The notes: generated from the letters alone by a model not told the origin. A stretch of DNA of 64,000 nucleotides from Thermococcus radiotolerans (GCF_002214565.1 NZ_CP015106.1:682001-746000), one strand, 5' to 3'; counted from the stretch's first letter, positions 16,899 through 26,903 are shown. A program made the numbers and translations.

Positions 16899-17725
16899 AA
16901 TTGGCCGAAATCGAGGTTATTTTTTACATCGAAGGCATAGGGAACGACAAGAAAGTTTTAGAAAGGGCCCTGAAGGAGACCGCGAAGAACCTCCGAGAGG
17001 AGAAGGGCGTCAAAATCAAGTACGTAAAACTGGAAGATGTCATAGAGAGCCCAGAGGAAGAGCTGCTCAAGTATTCCGGGGTCATAGAGGCCCAGGTAGC
17101 CGGAGAACTCGGGGATATAGTTCGCCTAACCCTCAGATATTCCCCCGCGGTGGTCGAGGTTCTCAAGCCGGGGAAACTGGAGATAGAGGCCAAGGACCTC
17201 ATGAAAACCCTAGGGGAGGTATCCCTCTTCATGGGGAAGCTCATGAAGCAGTTTGGCGGCCTGGCAGTTTACCCAAAGCTCGATGACCTCCCCGAGCCCA
17301 CGATGGGATATTCCAGGGAAGAGATAGAGGAGCTGATCGTGGAGGACAGAAACATCCTGTATCGCTTCGTTATAGAGGTTTTCGGGGAGAGTGAGGAGGC
17401 TATCAAAACCACCATGGGGAAGGCCCTCAGCCTTGAGGGGTGCCGGATAAACAAGCTCGTCGTCCAGGGACAGATGGAGGGGGAGAACTTCAAGGGACTC
17501 CTCGCTGCGGAGCTCCTTTCCCCGTTCGAGACGCTCTTCCAGCTTACGGCCAAGTACGCGCCGGTTGCGATCTCAATCCTGGAGCCAGAGATTATAGACA
17601 TAACCGCCAACGAACTTCAGAATACACTGACGGACCTCGGTGGCTTCGTCAACGAGCTGGTTACAAGGCCTGTGAAAAGGCAGCTCATGGAGAAGAAGAA
17701 CACGGAGTTCAAATTGAACCCTTGA
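16895..17725 (+). CDS. Unknown protein with internal duplication
   Basis: No known family recognised. The 276-residue soluble protein consists of two similar halves. The first (about residues 4-116) runs from VIFYIEGIGNDKKVLERAL to LGEVSLFMGKLM. The second (about 147-262) runs from YRFVIEVFGESEEAIKTTM to LGGFVNELV. Each half has an N-terminal beta strand, a helix, a strand, then a LRYSPAVVEVLKP / AKYAPVAISILEP segment and a D-L-x2-TL helix. This suggests an ancient duplication of a ferredoxin-like alpha/beta unit. GTG 16895 overlaps the previous stop as GTGA; TTG 16901 and two earlier GTG codons are alternatives. It may work with the radical SAM protein. Confidence 0.75.
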   Translation: MKLAEIEVIFYIEGIGNDKKVLERALKETAKNLREEKGVKIKYVKLEDVIESPEEELLKYSGVIEAQVAGELGDIVRLTLRYSPAVVEVLKPGKLEIEAKDLMKTLGEVSLFMGKLMKQFGGLAVYPKLDDLPEPTMGYSREEIEELIVEDRNILYRFVIEVFGESEEAIKTTMGKALSLEGCRINKLVVQGQMEGENFKGLLAAELLSPFETLFQLTAKYAPVAISILEPEIIDITANELQNTLTDLGGFVNELVTRPVKRQLMEKKNTEFKLNP

Positions 17726-17738
17726 TATTATCGGCAAA

Positions 17739-17785
17739 AGGCGAAAAGCCTATAGGCATTTAATTAAGCTTCCTTTCATTTTTAC
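17739..17785 (+). terminator. Possible terminator before the S-layer gene
   Basis: A short hairpin AGGC-GAAAA-GCCT (17739-17751) follows the previous stop and is followed by the T-rich CCTTTCATTTTTA (17771-17783). This fits an archaeal terminator made mainly of a T-run, but it is short. Confidence 0.35.
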
Positions 17786-17830
17786 GGCAATGAGCGAGCT
17801 TCTTTTAAGCGGAGAAAGGGTCTGAAAGCG

Positions 17831-17925
17831 AAAAGTATATATACCCTAACCGGGTAGAAAGTCATTGACAATACATATTAGACCATCCCAGGGCGTAAGC
17901 CCAAGATTAAGGAGGTGTTGGGAAA
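17831..17925 (+). promoter_or_regulatory. Strong promoter and structured 5' leader of the S-layer gene
   Basis: The TATA element AAAAGTATATATACC (17831-17845) is the best in the window. Directly downstream lies an inverted repeat TACCC-TAACC-GGGTA (17842-17856), placed like an operator between TATA box and predicted start (about 17865). The leader is about 60 bases, unusual where most transcripts look leaderless. It holds a hairpin GGGC-GTAA-GCCC with a GNRA-type loop (17891-17902), seven bases before the full ribosome site AAGGAGGTG (17909-17917). Confidence 0.65.
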
Positions 17926-19797
17926 ATGAAAGTGAAGAAGATCGCGGCCCTTGCAATTGGTGCCGCAATGGTTGGAGCCACCATGGGCTTTGCCAGCGCT
18001 CAGCCGACCGTTCCGAACATACCGAAGGACTTCTTCGTTAACGCCGATGGAACCCCGAACGTTAAAATCGTCGTTGGAAGTACCGCTGCTGCTATGGACG
18101 TTGCCAGCGCTGCTGACATCGCCGTTGCCCTCGGCAGCATGCTCTACACTACCGAGCAGGCCGAGGTTCAGAACGGCTACGTCAAGGTCAAGGCCGAGTA
18201 CGAGCCCGAAGATGTTCAGGGTTCTCCGTGGACCATTTACAAGTACAACTATGACACCATAAGGAACCAAACCGCCTGGGCCACTAGCTACGACGACCTT
18301 CCGGGCGACTACTGGTGGAACGGTGCCGGTGGTTACGACGCCACTTACGGCGGATGGAAGAGCGTGTTTGAAGTTACCCCAGAGATACCCGACATGGATA
18401 AGATCGTGTTTGAAGTTACCCCAGAGATACCCGACATGGATAAGATCGGTGATGAGCAGCTTATTGACTGGGCTATAACCATCAAGAACATCGAACTCAA
18501 GTCCAAGGATCCAAGTGACTGGGACCAGAGCCACCCACCCAAGGACGCTGACCTCGTTATCACCCAAGGCAACGTCACCGTCTTCGTTGACTACAAGCTC
18601 TACAACTACACTTACACAGAGACCTCCACGGTCAGGGACGCCTACCCCGAGTGGGGCGTTCCTTCAGAGGATGAGACTGTAACCAAGTGGGTAATTGGAG
18701 ACGCCGACGACGTTCCTGCCAACCTCGTCAGCAGCGAGGTTTACAGCGAGGGAGTCGGCGAAGGTGACACCTTCACCGTGTTCGGACAGACCTTCTACGT
18801 CCTCAGCGTTGGAAACGACACCTTCACCGCGGGTCTCGACAAGGGCGAGGCCTGGTACCAGGTCGGCCAGCCGCAGGCCATCGAGGGCACCGACTGGATA
18901 GTCACCGTCCTCGATATAAGCATCATCGACCAGAGGGCCCTTGTCGTCGTTAAGAACGCCGTCACCGGCCAGGAGAGCGACCAGAAGATCCTCGAGGAAG
19001 GCCAGGATGTTGACATATTCGAGGATGGAAGCGTCGTCCTCACCCTGCTCGACACCTTCGTCGGTATCGACGGCCACCTCATAGCCAGCATCGCTGCCAG
19101 GGTCGACGTCGTTGACTGGTCCAGCGGAAAGACCATCACCTACGACGGCAAGGAGTGGGAGATGACTATCAACACAGCCAACATCAGCAACAAGTGGTAC
19201 ATAACCAACATAACCCTCACCAACAAGGACACCCTCGAGGGCAACCCGGTCGACATCTTCGGCACCTACAACCTGTTCTACAAGTTCGAGATGAAGAAGC
19301 TCAACGAGAAGTGGCTCAGCGACCAGGGCTACTCAGACACCCACGCCGACATCGACGGTGACGGCACCATCGAGGACAAGGACTTCATCGTCGCCTACGC
19401 CTACATCTGCCTCAAGGAGAAGGAGGGCAAGGTTGTCGAGAAGGAGCTCAAGGTCGGCGACGACGTCCTCGACACCGACTACAAGGTCGCGGGCATCTAC
19501 GGTGACGTGGTCACCCTCAAGCCGATCACCAGCCCGATAACCGTTATGGACTACGAGGTCGACATGGAGGACCCCGGAGCGAACCTCATCCTCATCGGCG
19601 GTCCTGTTGCCAACAGCCTCACCAAGTACCTCGTCGAGCAGAACATCAGCCAGGTCGACTGGTACAACAGCCCAGGCGACATCGAGTACATCCAGGACGC
19701 CCTTGGCGGCTACGACGTCGTCATCGTCGCTGGTGCCACCAGGGACGAGACCAAGGTCGCCGCTGAGGCCCTTATGGAGTACCTCGCTGGCCTCTGA
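17926..19797 (+). CDS. S-layer protein
   Basis: The major cell-wall protein by homology: 623 residues with signal peptide KKIAALAIGAAMVGATMGFASA and predicted cleavage before QPTVP. After the N-terminal S-layer domain comes a long beta-rich, acidic, Thr/Asn-rich middle with several N-x-S/T sequons. The C-terminal domain (about 545-623) contains LILIGGPVANSLT and VVIVAGATRDETKVAAEAL, the conserved S-layer C-terminal region seen in Thermococcales and Methanococcales. Codons are strongly C-ending, as expected for high expression. A perfect 42-bp tandem repeat (18364-18447) duplicates 14 residues in frame. The promoter and ribosome site are exceptionally strong. Confidence 0.9.
   Translation: MKVKKIAALAIGAAMVGATMGFASAQPTVPNIPKDFFVNADGTPNVKIVVGSTAAAMDVASAADIAVALGSMLYTTEQAEVQNGYVKVKAEYEPEDVQGSPWTIYKYNYDTIRNQTAWATSYDDLPGDYWWNGAGGYDATYGGWKSVFEVTPEIPDMDKIVFEVTPEIPDMDKIGDEQLIDWAITIKNIELKSKDPSDWDQSHPPKDADLVITQGNVTVFVDYKLYNYTYTETSTVRDAYPEWGVPSEDETVTKWVIGDADDVPANLVSSEVYSEGVGEGDTFTVFGQTFYVLSVGNDTFTAGLDKGEAWYQVGQPQAIEGTDWIVTVLDISIIDQRALVVVKNAVTGQESDQKILEEGQDVDIFEDGSVVLTLLDTFVGIDGHLIASIAARVDVVDWSSGKTITYDGKEWEMTINTANISNKWYITNITLTNKDTLEGNPVDIFGTYNLFYKFEMKKLNEKWLSDQGYSDTHADIDGDGTIEDKDFIVAYAYICLKEKEGKVVEKELKVGDDVLDTDYKVAGIYGDVVTLKPITSPITVMDYEVDMEDPGANLILIGGPVANSLTKYLVEQNISQVDWYNSPGDIEYIQDALGGYDVVIVAGATRDETKVAAEALMEYLAGL
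18364..18447 (+). repeat. Perfect 42-bp tandem duplication inside the S-layer gene
   Basis: Two identical 42-base units (18364-18405 and 18406-18447) each encode VFEVTPEIPDMDKI. There are no mismatches, including third codon positions, which points to a recent duplication or an assembly artefact. The reading frame is kept. Confidence 0.97.
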
Positions 19798-19799
19798 AG

Positions 19800-19829
19800 G
19801 CCTTTCATTCTCTTTTAATTCCCTTTTCT
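19800..19829 (+). terminator. T-rich terminator after the S-layer gene
   Basis: After the stop the sequence contains CCTTTCATTCTCTTTTAATTCCCTTTT in pieces, a run of T-tracts typical of archaeal termination. The TTTTAATT part may also serve as the TATA box of the next gene. Confidence 0.4.
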
Positions 19830-19842
19830 GGGGGTTTTGGCC

Positions 19843-20622
19843 TTGGATCAAAAGAGACTCGCAGTGGTTCTTGTAGTTCTCTTGGTGGTCGTTGCTCCAA
19901 TCAGCTACGTACTCTACTTGTATCATGGCTTTGGCGCAGTGATAAATCCAGGGGCCCCCAAGGCATCCACGCAGTATGTCATGATTTACACACCCTCGGG
20001 ACAGTTCTACGCCCTTACCGCAGAGCAGTACCAGAAGCTAATTGAAGAGGGTACAAGACCTCCCGCTGGCTCAAAACTCTTCAACGTCACGATAGACAGC
20101 TACATAACGGGAAGCCCCGAGGTTGACCTCAACCTGACGGTCAGGAGCTTCTACGAATACTTCACCATAGTGATGGGCAACCCCTCGGTCACCAACTGCA
20201 AAGACGCGCCCCAGCTGTACATCGGGGACTGCAAGTACAGAACACTGGCCGTCTCGGAGATATCGGGGGTTGTCTCCAACATATTCACGACCAACTACTA
20301 CATAAAAGGGCTACAGATGGGCTACGATAATGCCACGGCCAAGCAGTACGCCTTCAACCAGACGTGGCTCAGATACAGAAAGGTCTACCTGAACTTCTGG
20401 ACAAAGGTGGACATAGGCCGCGGCAAACTCGGAAACGAGAATCATCTAGCAGTAATACTCATCGGACCGGCGGAGGGTGCAACGGAGAACAGAATATTCG
20501 CCCCCCGGAAGGGCACGCTGGTGATAGAGGGAACCACCGACGAAACACTGAGGGCAGAGGTTGTGCTGATAGAGAACATCATAGGGTTCTCCTGGCCGGA
20601 GAACAGCACGGCTACACGGTGA
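19843..20622 (+). CDS. Membrane-anchored extracellular protein of unknown function
   Basis: No family recognised. The product of about 259 residues has one N-terminal hydrophobic helix (LAVVLVVLLVVVAPISYVLYLY) after a KR, making it a signal anchor with an outside C-terminal domain. That domain is beta-rich, has several N-x-S/T sequons and two Cys near the middle that could pair (TNCKDA and GDCKY). There is no ATG; TTG 19843 (preceded by GGGGG) or TTG 19837 is the start. Its place just after the S-layer gene suggests a cell-envelope role, possibly under S-layer read-through (inference). The end overlaps the convergent radical SAM gene by 11 bases. Confidence 0.7.
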   Translation: MDQKRLAVVLVVLLVVVAPISYVLYLYHGFGAVINPGAPKASTQYVMIYTPSGQFYALTAEQYQKLIEEGTRPPAGSKLFNVTIDSYITGSPEVDLNLTVRSFYEYFTIVMGNPSVTNCKDAPQLYIGDCKYRTLAVSEISGVVSNIFTTNYYIKGLQMGYDNATAKQYAFNQTWLRYRKVYLNFWTKVDIGRGKLGNENHLAVILIGPAEGATENRIFAPRKGTLVIEGTTDETLRAEVVLIENIIGFSWPENSTATR

Positions 20623-22357
20623 TCAGTCCGTCCAGCATCTCTCTTTTATCTTCCCCCACCGTGAGGAAGAACTCGTTCTTGTCCCTGAAGGGCCGCTTTG
20701 AAAGGATCCTCACCACGTTCTTCTTCCCGATGCCCGGCAGGTACTGAAGGACCTTGGGCGTCTCGGTGTTCACGTTTATAGGAACCGGAACGCCAGTGAT
20801 GCTCCTGAAGCCGTGTCCAACGATGAGAACGTTGTAGAACCTGTTAAGCTCGATTTCCTTTGGGATACCCACGATGAGCGGATAACTCCCTATCTGCCTT
20901 CCGTAGGTGAGACCGTTCTCGAAGACCTCGGCACGAACGTCCCTGAGAACGGTCCCCACCGGAACGAGGCGTTTCAGCATTGGAAGGTCAATCTCGTGCC
21001 GTATCTTGTACTTGTAGTGCTGGATGAGCTTCTTGTGCTTCTCGGTCTTGACCCTGTCCCTCATGTGCCATAGCGGCGTGCCCGGGAATACGACAACCTG
21101 ACGGATGTTTATCCTGCGAACCATCAGCCCGTCATCCAGAAGGCGCTTAAGAAACTGAAACGTCAGCTCGTAGCTCTTCTTGGTCTCCCCCGGCAGGCCA
21201 AAGATGATGTTGATTCCAGGAAGGAGCCACGGCATGCCGTTTGGGCCTCTCTTCCCCCCAACCTCGTTGAGGAGCCTAACGGCTTCATAGGTTTCTTCCG
21301 CTGTAGCGTTCAGGTTGTTCAGCTTGGCAACCTTCGGATCGGCACTTTCGAGGCCGAAAGCAACGACGTTTCCGGACGTTCCGTATTTTATGAGGGCCTT
21401 TGCGATCCTGGTGCTCTCATTGGGATAGTTGGCTATCACGGCGGGATTGGCGTTGTCAACGTGGAGAGTCCTCAGATCAGGAGCCAGGGAACGGATTCCG
21501 GCAAAGAGTTTCTCGATGGCCTCTGGATTGGGAACTGGAACGCGGCCGTCCGGCCTTGCCATGTATGAGAAGATGCAGCTCTGTCTCCCAACGCGAAAGT
21601 GCCTGACGCCGAGCCGGTAGAGAGCCCCTACTTCCTCAATGATGTCCCCCACCGGCCGGTTCTCCACCACCCTATAGCGCACGGGCTCGGTGCAGAAAGA
21701 GCAACCCCCAATCCCCATGGCCTTTGGACAACCTCGCTGGGTTTCAATCTCCACTATAACAAAATCCGGATAATCCGGGAACTGTCTGACTACCTCCGCC
21801 CCGAGAATCGCATAGTCCCTGAGTTCATCGTACCTCCTGAAGCGGAAGGGATCAGCATCATGGGGATTCTTCAGGAAATCGTGGAGAAACGCCTCAAGAT
21901 CGCCGTAAACTATGTGATCAAAAACCGTCTCGGCCATCATCAGTTCACGGGAGCTTATCCTTGTACCCCCTGCATGGGCTGACCCCATGAAAGCAGGTCC
22001 GCCGAGGATTTTAATTCCCAGGAGGGGCTTCAGAAACTTGGCCACCTCCTCAACCTGGGAGGGCACGGCCGAGAGGTACTTGCCGGGTGTGTGCAGACCG
22101 CCGATGTAGACGATGAGGTCGGCCTTTTGAAGGATTTCCCGCGCTTTTGGAAAGTTTGGAGTCTTGTTTTTGGTGGCTATCCCTTTCTCACCCTCAAAAG
22201 TGGCCCGAAGGTCGTCTATAGTTAGGTAAAAAATTGCGGCATCCTTGCGCGCTTTTTTTATGGCTCCGTAGGCGTAGCGGGGGTATATCCCCAGGTAAGG
22301 GGGAACACCGAGTCCCGCGGGTTCATCGGTGTAGCCGTCAATGATGGCGATTATCAT
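20612..22357 (-). CDS. Radical SAM protein with C-terminal helix-hairpin-helix
   Basis: A 581-residue archaeal radical SAM protein. Residues about 1-180 form a cobalamin-binding-like or unknown N-terminal domain. The cluster motif has unusual spacing, RGCPKAMGIGGCSFC (C-x8-C-x2-C), near residue 212. The barrel then contains GLESADPKV, and INIIFGLPGET. The tail carries a helix-hairpin-helix (LQYLPGIGKKNVVRIL), suggesting contact with nucleic acid, and a TRAM-like beta region just before it is possible. The start is ATG 22357, matching a TATA box at about 22378-22388; the frame extends upstream without a better start. The substrate is unknown; RNA modification is a reasonable guess. Confidence 0.8.
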   Translation of the reverse strand: MIIAIIDGYTDEPAGLGVPPYLGIYPRYAYGAIKKARKDAAIFYLTIDDLRATFEGEKGIATKNKTPNFPKAREILQKADLIVYIGGLHTPGKYLSAVPSQVEEVAKFLKPLLGIKILGGPAFMGSAHAGGTRISSRELMMAETVFDHIVYGDLEAFLHDFLKNPHDADPFRFRRYDELRDYAILGAEVVRQFPDYPDFVIVEIETQRGCPKAMGIGGCSFCTEPVRYRVVENRPVGDIIEEVGALYRLGVRHFRVGRQSCIFSYMARPDGRVPVPNPEAIEKLFAGIRSLAPDLRTLHVDNANPAVIANYPNESTRIAKALIKYGTSGNVVAFGLESADPKVAKLNNLNATAEETYEAVRLLNEVGGKRGPNGMPWLLPGINIIFGLPGETKKSYELTFQFLKRLLDDGLMVRRINIRQVVVFPGTPLWHMRDRVKTEKHKKLIQHYKYKIRHEIDLPMLKRLVPVGTVLRDVRAEVFENGLTYGRQIGSYPLIVGIPKEIELNRFYNVLIVGHGFRSITGVPVPINVNTETPKVLQYLPGIGKKNVVRILSKRPFRDKNEFFLTVGEDKREMLDGLITV

Positions 22358-22437
22358 GTTCTGGAGTTCGTGGGGCCTTTTAAAAATCAATCGCCGGCGA
22401 AAAGTATAAACACGAGAAACCCGTAACATACCCGGGG

Positions 22438-22986
22438 ATGGTTATGAATGCATCTCGATACAAGACCGAAGAGGAGAAGGCCAAATTTAGGGAGATATTG
22501 GCGGCCATCTCCAAACTGAACCACAAGGAGCTGCTAGCCTACTGGATGGATCAGGAAGTGAAGGAAGCGGAGATGTACCACAAACTCCACCAGCTCAGCA
22601 GAGACGTCAACTGGGACGAGCGTGTATCCAAGCTGTTCCTCCAGCTCTACAAGGAGAGCCTGGGACACGCGGAGGCCCTGCTAAAGATGTTCAAGGAAAT
22701 GTTTCCAAATGAAAGTCCACCGAAGGTCAACCTGCCCGCCCTGGAGGTGGAGCTCTCCGAGGAGCGGCTGAGGGACATGGTCTACCACGGTGACCTGAAG
22801 GACATTCTGGAGTACCTGATGGGAACCGAGAAGCTGGCCCACGACGTTTACCAGTACCTGGCAGAGAGGACCGAGGACGAGAACTCCAAGGCAACGCTGA
22901 TATGGCTCGCCAACATAGAGAACGGCCACTACCAGAAACTGAGAAACCTGTACGTTACCCTGTTTGGAACCGAGCCGGAGGAGTGA
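22438..22986 (+). CDS. Ferritin-like / rubrerythrin-family diiron protein
   Basis: A 182-residue all-helical protein. It has four-helix-bundle ligand candidates: EVKEAEMYHKL, KESLGHAEALL, TEKLAHDVYQYL and NIENGHYQKL. These paired E and E-x2-H/H positions fit a ferritin-like diiron site, probably used in peroxide or oxygen defence or iron handling. No C-terminal rubredoxin domain is present, so it is shorter than classical rubrerythrin. The TATA box AAAGTATAAAC (about 22400-22410) sits about 30 bases before ATG 22438, making the mRNA leaderless; ATG 22444 is an alternative start. Confidence 0.8.
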   Translation: MVMNASRYKTEEEKAKFREILAAISKLNHKELLAYWMDQEVKEAEMYHKLHQLSRDVNWDERVSKLFLQLYKESLGHAEALLKMFKEMFPNESPPKVNLPALEVELSEERLRDMVYHGDLKDILEYLMGTEKLAHDVYQYLAERTEDENSKATLIWLANIENGHYQKLRNLYVTLFGTEPEE

Positions 22987-24425
<1,439 letters not shown>

Positions 24426-24494
24426 TGTCTCTCCCCCAGAAATTATACCCTCCCGGAGTTTTTATACTTTGTCTAGGAAAAGGAAAAGAAGAGG

Positions 24495-24863
24495 TCACTC
24501 CCTGTAGTCGTCGAGGAGCTTTATTATTTCCTCTGCTTCCTCTTTGGTGGGCATGTAGTCCTCCTTGCTGAAGATCACCCGTATGTCGAAGTAGTCCTCG
24601 GGCATCAGGTCGACGAGCTTCGCGGCGAGCCTCTCGTCCATCCAATCGAAGAGCTCCATGAGCCTCCCCTTCAGCTCGACCGCCTGCTCGGGCTTGAGCT
24701 TCGCAAAGCGCTCGGCATGCTCAAGGCTAACCCTAGCCTCGTAGAACATCGGCTCCTCGGGGTTCTCCTCCATCCCCTCTGCCTTGCGCCTCTCGAGGAG
24801 CTCCTTGGTTTCGGCTATCGTAAGGTACCGCTCCTCGAGCTTCTTTCTCCCGATCATGCTCAT
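24495..24863 (-). CDS. rpo4: DNA-directed RNA polymerase subunit Rpo4 (RpoF)
   Basis: A 122-residue counterpart of eukaryotic Rpb4. With Rpo7 it forms the polymerase stalk that helps open the promoter and binds RNA. The central helices ([15 protein letters not shown]) and the C-terminal HRDC-like end ([16 protein letters not shown]) match the family. ATG 24863 overlaps the L21e stop as ATGA; ATG 24857 is a possible alternative. The L21e-Rpo4 pairing is widespread in euryarchaea. Confidence 0.95.
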   Translation of the reverse strand: MSMIGRKKLEERYLTIAETKELLERRKAEGMEENPEEPMFYEARVSLEHAERFAKLKPEQAVELKGRLMELFDWMDERLAAKLVDLMPEDYFDIRVIFSKEDYMPTKEEAEEIIKLLDDYRE

Positions 24864-25156
24864 CCCTTCTGGGCCCTGAGGTGAACCGGGTGAATGAAGA
24901 AGGTCTTAACCTTGCCACCGTCCTTAATCTGGACGACGTAGGCGTCGCCGCGCTTACCAACGACGGTTCCGGTTCTTCCGTGGAACCTCGGGTCGGGCAT
25001 TCCCCTGTGGTAGCTCGGCTCGATGACTATGTGTACCCTCTGCCCGGTCTCAAACTCCTGAAGGAACCTGGTGAGAGGCGGAAGCCCCCTCCTCCTGGGG
25101 CTCTTGCTGAGCTTCCCGCGGGTCTTCCTCCTAAAGCTGTGGGCCTTTTTGACCAT
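24860..25156 (-). CDS. rpl21e: 50S ribosomal protein L21e
   Basis: A 98-residue basic protein of the large subunit. The N-terminus [16 protein letters not shown] and the SH3-like core with [13 protein letters not shown] are characteristic. The frame extends upstream, but ATG 25156 is preceded by GAGGTGAT, an excellent ribosome site, and gives the conserved N-terminus. It heads the L21e-Rpo4 pair. A TATA box (about 25286-25297, minus strand) would give a leader of roughly 100 bases, longer than usual here. Confidence 0.96.
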   Translation of the reverse strand: MVKKAHSFRRKTRGKLSKSPRRRGLPPLTRFLQEFETGQRVHIVIEPSYHRGMPDPRFHGRTGTVVGKRGDAYVVQIKDGGKVKTFFIHPVHLRAQKG

Positions 25157-25299
25157 TCCTATCACCTCACGGATTTTTATCCATCGCGCAACGGACGCAA
25201 AGGCGTATCCAGTTTTCAGGAAATTCCAGCCTTTTCGGCATATCAACTAAGCCTGTTATGGCTTCGCTATCCAATCGGCGAGAACCGTTTATAAAGTTT
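25157..25299 (-). promoter_or_regulatory. Promoter and long leader of the L21e operon
   Basis: On the minus strand ACTTTATAAACGG near 25286-25298 is a good TATA box. About 100 bases then precede the L21e ATG. Long leaders on ribosomal protein genes can bind their product, but no clear stem or L21e site is visible. Confidence 0.4.
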
Positions 25300-26460
25300 T
25301 CAGTCATCGAGGATGTTCAGCACGTCCAGCCTTTCACACCAGGCGGACTTTCCAAGGAGGTGGCTCACCGAGGGCTTCGTGCGGCCTTTGTCCCCCGATA
25401 CAAGCTCCTTGATGTACAGGCCCCCATCGGTAACGAGGCGAAGCTCGAAGTGCTTTTCATCGAGCCACCTTGCCTCCGCCTCGTGAACCCTCTTGACCCT
25501 GACCCTGTCAGCCCTCGCATTCCTCACGCGCCAGGGGGTTCTCTGGTGAATCTCAAGTCCCTTGAGCTTCCTGGCAACATCCTCTGCCTCCTCCGGCGTT
25601 ACCCCATCGTCAACACGGACGAGGGCGAGGTATTCCTTCCGGTGATTCCGCGTGAGGACTTCTTCGGCCTCCTTCGGTGAAACGAAGCGCAGGTTCAGAA
25701 CCTCTACCTTTCCGCTCGCGTTTATCTCCCTCGCTATCGCGTCGAGGTCGAGTCTCCTCCGTTTAGGACGTTTGATTTCAACTATGAACGGCCGCCCGTT
25801 GCCGAGCATCCGAACGTCAACGTCCTCCCTTCCAGCTCCCTTAAAAACGCACTTTCCGCCGAATGCCCTCGAAAACGCGCGGCAGATTATCGAGGCGATG
25901 CTGTCCTCAAAGTCAGGCAGCGGTGTCTGCGGAATGCCACGCAAAAGCTTCCGGTAACGGCCGTAGACGTAGAGGGGGTTTATCTGGACCTCAATTTTAC
26001 CGGAATACGGTTCGACGATGAAAACCACGTCTGGGTTCTTGGCTGTATCCTTTCCCGTTGCCCTTCCAAAGGCCTTTCCAAGCTCGCGGTTGAACTCACG
26101 GTTTATCGGCTCAGCGGTATCGATTCCAAATTCCTTCCAGATGGCCTCTTCCTTTTCGCGTATCTCCCCCGGAAAGCGAGAACCGACGAGAAACGTCTCG
26201 AACTCGATGCCTGAAGCGGCACTTTTCATGCCCTCAATGAGTTCGGGGATTCTTTCAAAGACGTTGCCGCACAGCTCGCACGTTTCGGGCTCTTCAATCG
26301 GCGGCAGGCCTCGCTTGGAGCGCTCCATGTTGAGAACGAACCTTATCGCTCTTCCGCGCTCCTCGTTCGTCCCCCTGCCGAGCTTCGCGAATAGCCTCCC
26401 CAGGCAATGGTCACAGAGCCTGTGAGACTCAAGCACCCTTTCGGCGTTCTCAATTATCAT
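25300..26460 (-). CDS. pus10: tRNA pseudouridine(54/55) synthase Pus10
   Basis: A 386-residue enzyme forming pseudouridine at positions 54 and 55 of archaeal tRNAs. The N-terminal accessory domain binds zinc through CDHC (residues 16-19) and CELC (about 61-64) and includes a THUMP-like part. The catalytic domain has the Asp-containing GAGREDVDVRML, followed by PFIVEIKRPKRR and the C-terminal motif GGLYIKELVSGD. A ribosome site GGTGGGAG lies just before the ATG. It points into the L21e operon but is separated by 143 bases containing a promoter. Confidence 0.96.
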   Translation of the reverse strand: MIIENAERVLESHRLCDHCLGRLFAKLGRGTNEERGRAIRFVLNMERSKRGLPPIEEPETCELCGNVFERIPELIEGMKSAASGIEFETFLVGSRFPGEIREKEEAIWKEFGIDTAEPINREFNRELGKAFGRATGKDTAKNPDVVFIVEPYSGKIEVQINPLYVYGRYRKLLRGIPQTPLPDFEDSIASIICRAFSRAFGGKCVFKGAGREDVDVRMLGNGRPFIVEIKRPKRRRLDLDAIAREINASGKVEVLNLRFVSPKEAEEVLTRNHRKEYLALVRVDDGVTPEEAEDVARKLKGLEIHQRTPWRVRNARADRVRVKRVHEAEARWLDEKHFELRLVTDGGLYIKELVSGDKGRTKPSVSHLLGKSAWCERLDVLNILDD

Positions 26461-26505
26461 GCTCCCACCCTAAGATTTATATCTCGCCAGTCAGAGCTTC
26501 TCGCG

Positions 26506-26799
26506 ATGATGACTCGTAGGCAGCGCATAATAAAGCTTTTGGAGGAGAGGGACTACTCGCCGGGAGAGCTCGCACTGGCCCTTGAGCTGAGGGGCAGGGG
26601 GGCGAAGAAGGTCATCATCGAGGATCTGAAGGCCATCCAGAAAACCCTCAAGCGCGAGGGGAAAGTGCTCCTCATAAAGCCCGCCGAGTGCAGGAAGTGC
26701 GGCTTCGTCTTCCGGCCAGAAATCCACGTTCCCTCCCGCTGTCCCCGGTGCAAGTCCGAGTGGATAGAGGAGCCGAGGTTTAAGATCGAGGCCAGGTAG
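26506..26799 (+). CDS. HTH and zinc-ribbon transcription regulator
   Basis: A 97-residue protein. The first 60 residues form a winged-helix-like HTH (QRIIKLLEERDYSPGELALAL), and the rest is a zinc ribbon with CRKCGF and CPRCKS. This architecture occurs in small archaeal predicted regulators (COG3357-like). The TATA box AAGATTTATATCTC (26473-26486) lies 25-30 bases before ATG 26506, so the mRNA is leaderless. The frame extends upstream to 26407 into pus10, but that part lacks support. The DNA target is unknown; it is divergent from pus10. Confidence 0.82.
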   Translation: MMTRRQRIIKLLEERDYSPGELALALELRGRGAKKVIIEDLKAIQKTLKREGKVLLIKPAECRKCGFVFRPEIHVPSRCPRCKSEWIEEPRFKIEAR

Positions 26800-26903
26800 T
26801 TGTCACTTCGACGAAATTTATAGGGAATTCCGGCTGATTTTTGCCACTTGTCCAGCCCGAAGGTTTATATTGGATTGAGCGCACTATCCCCGGAGGGAGA
26901 GCT

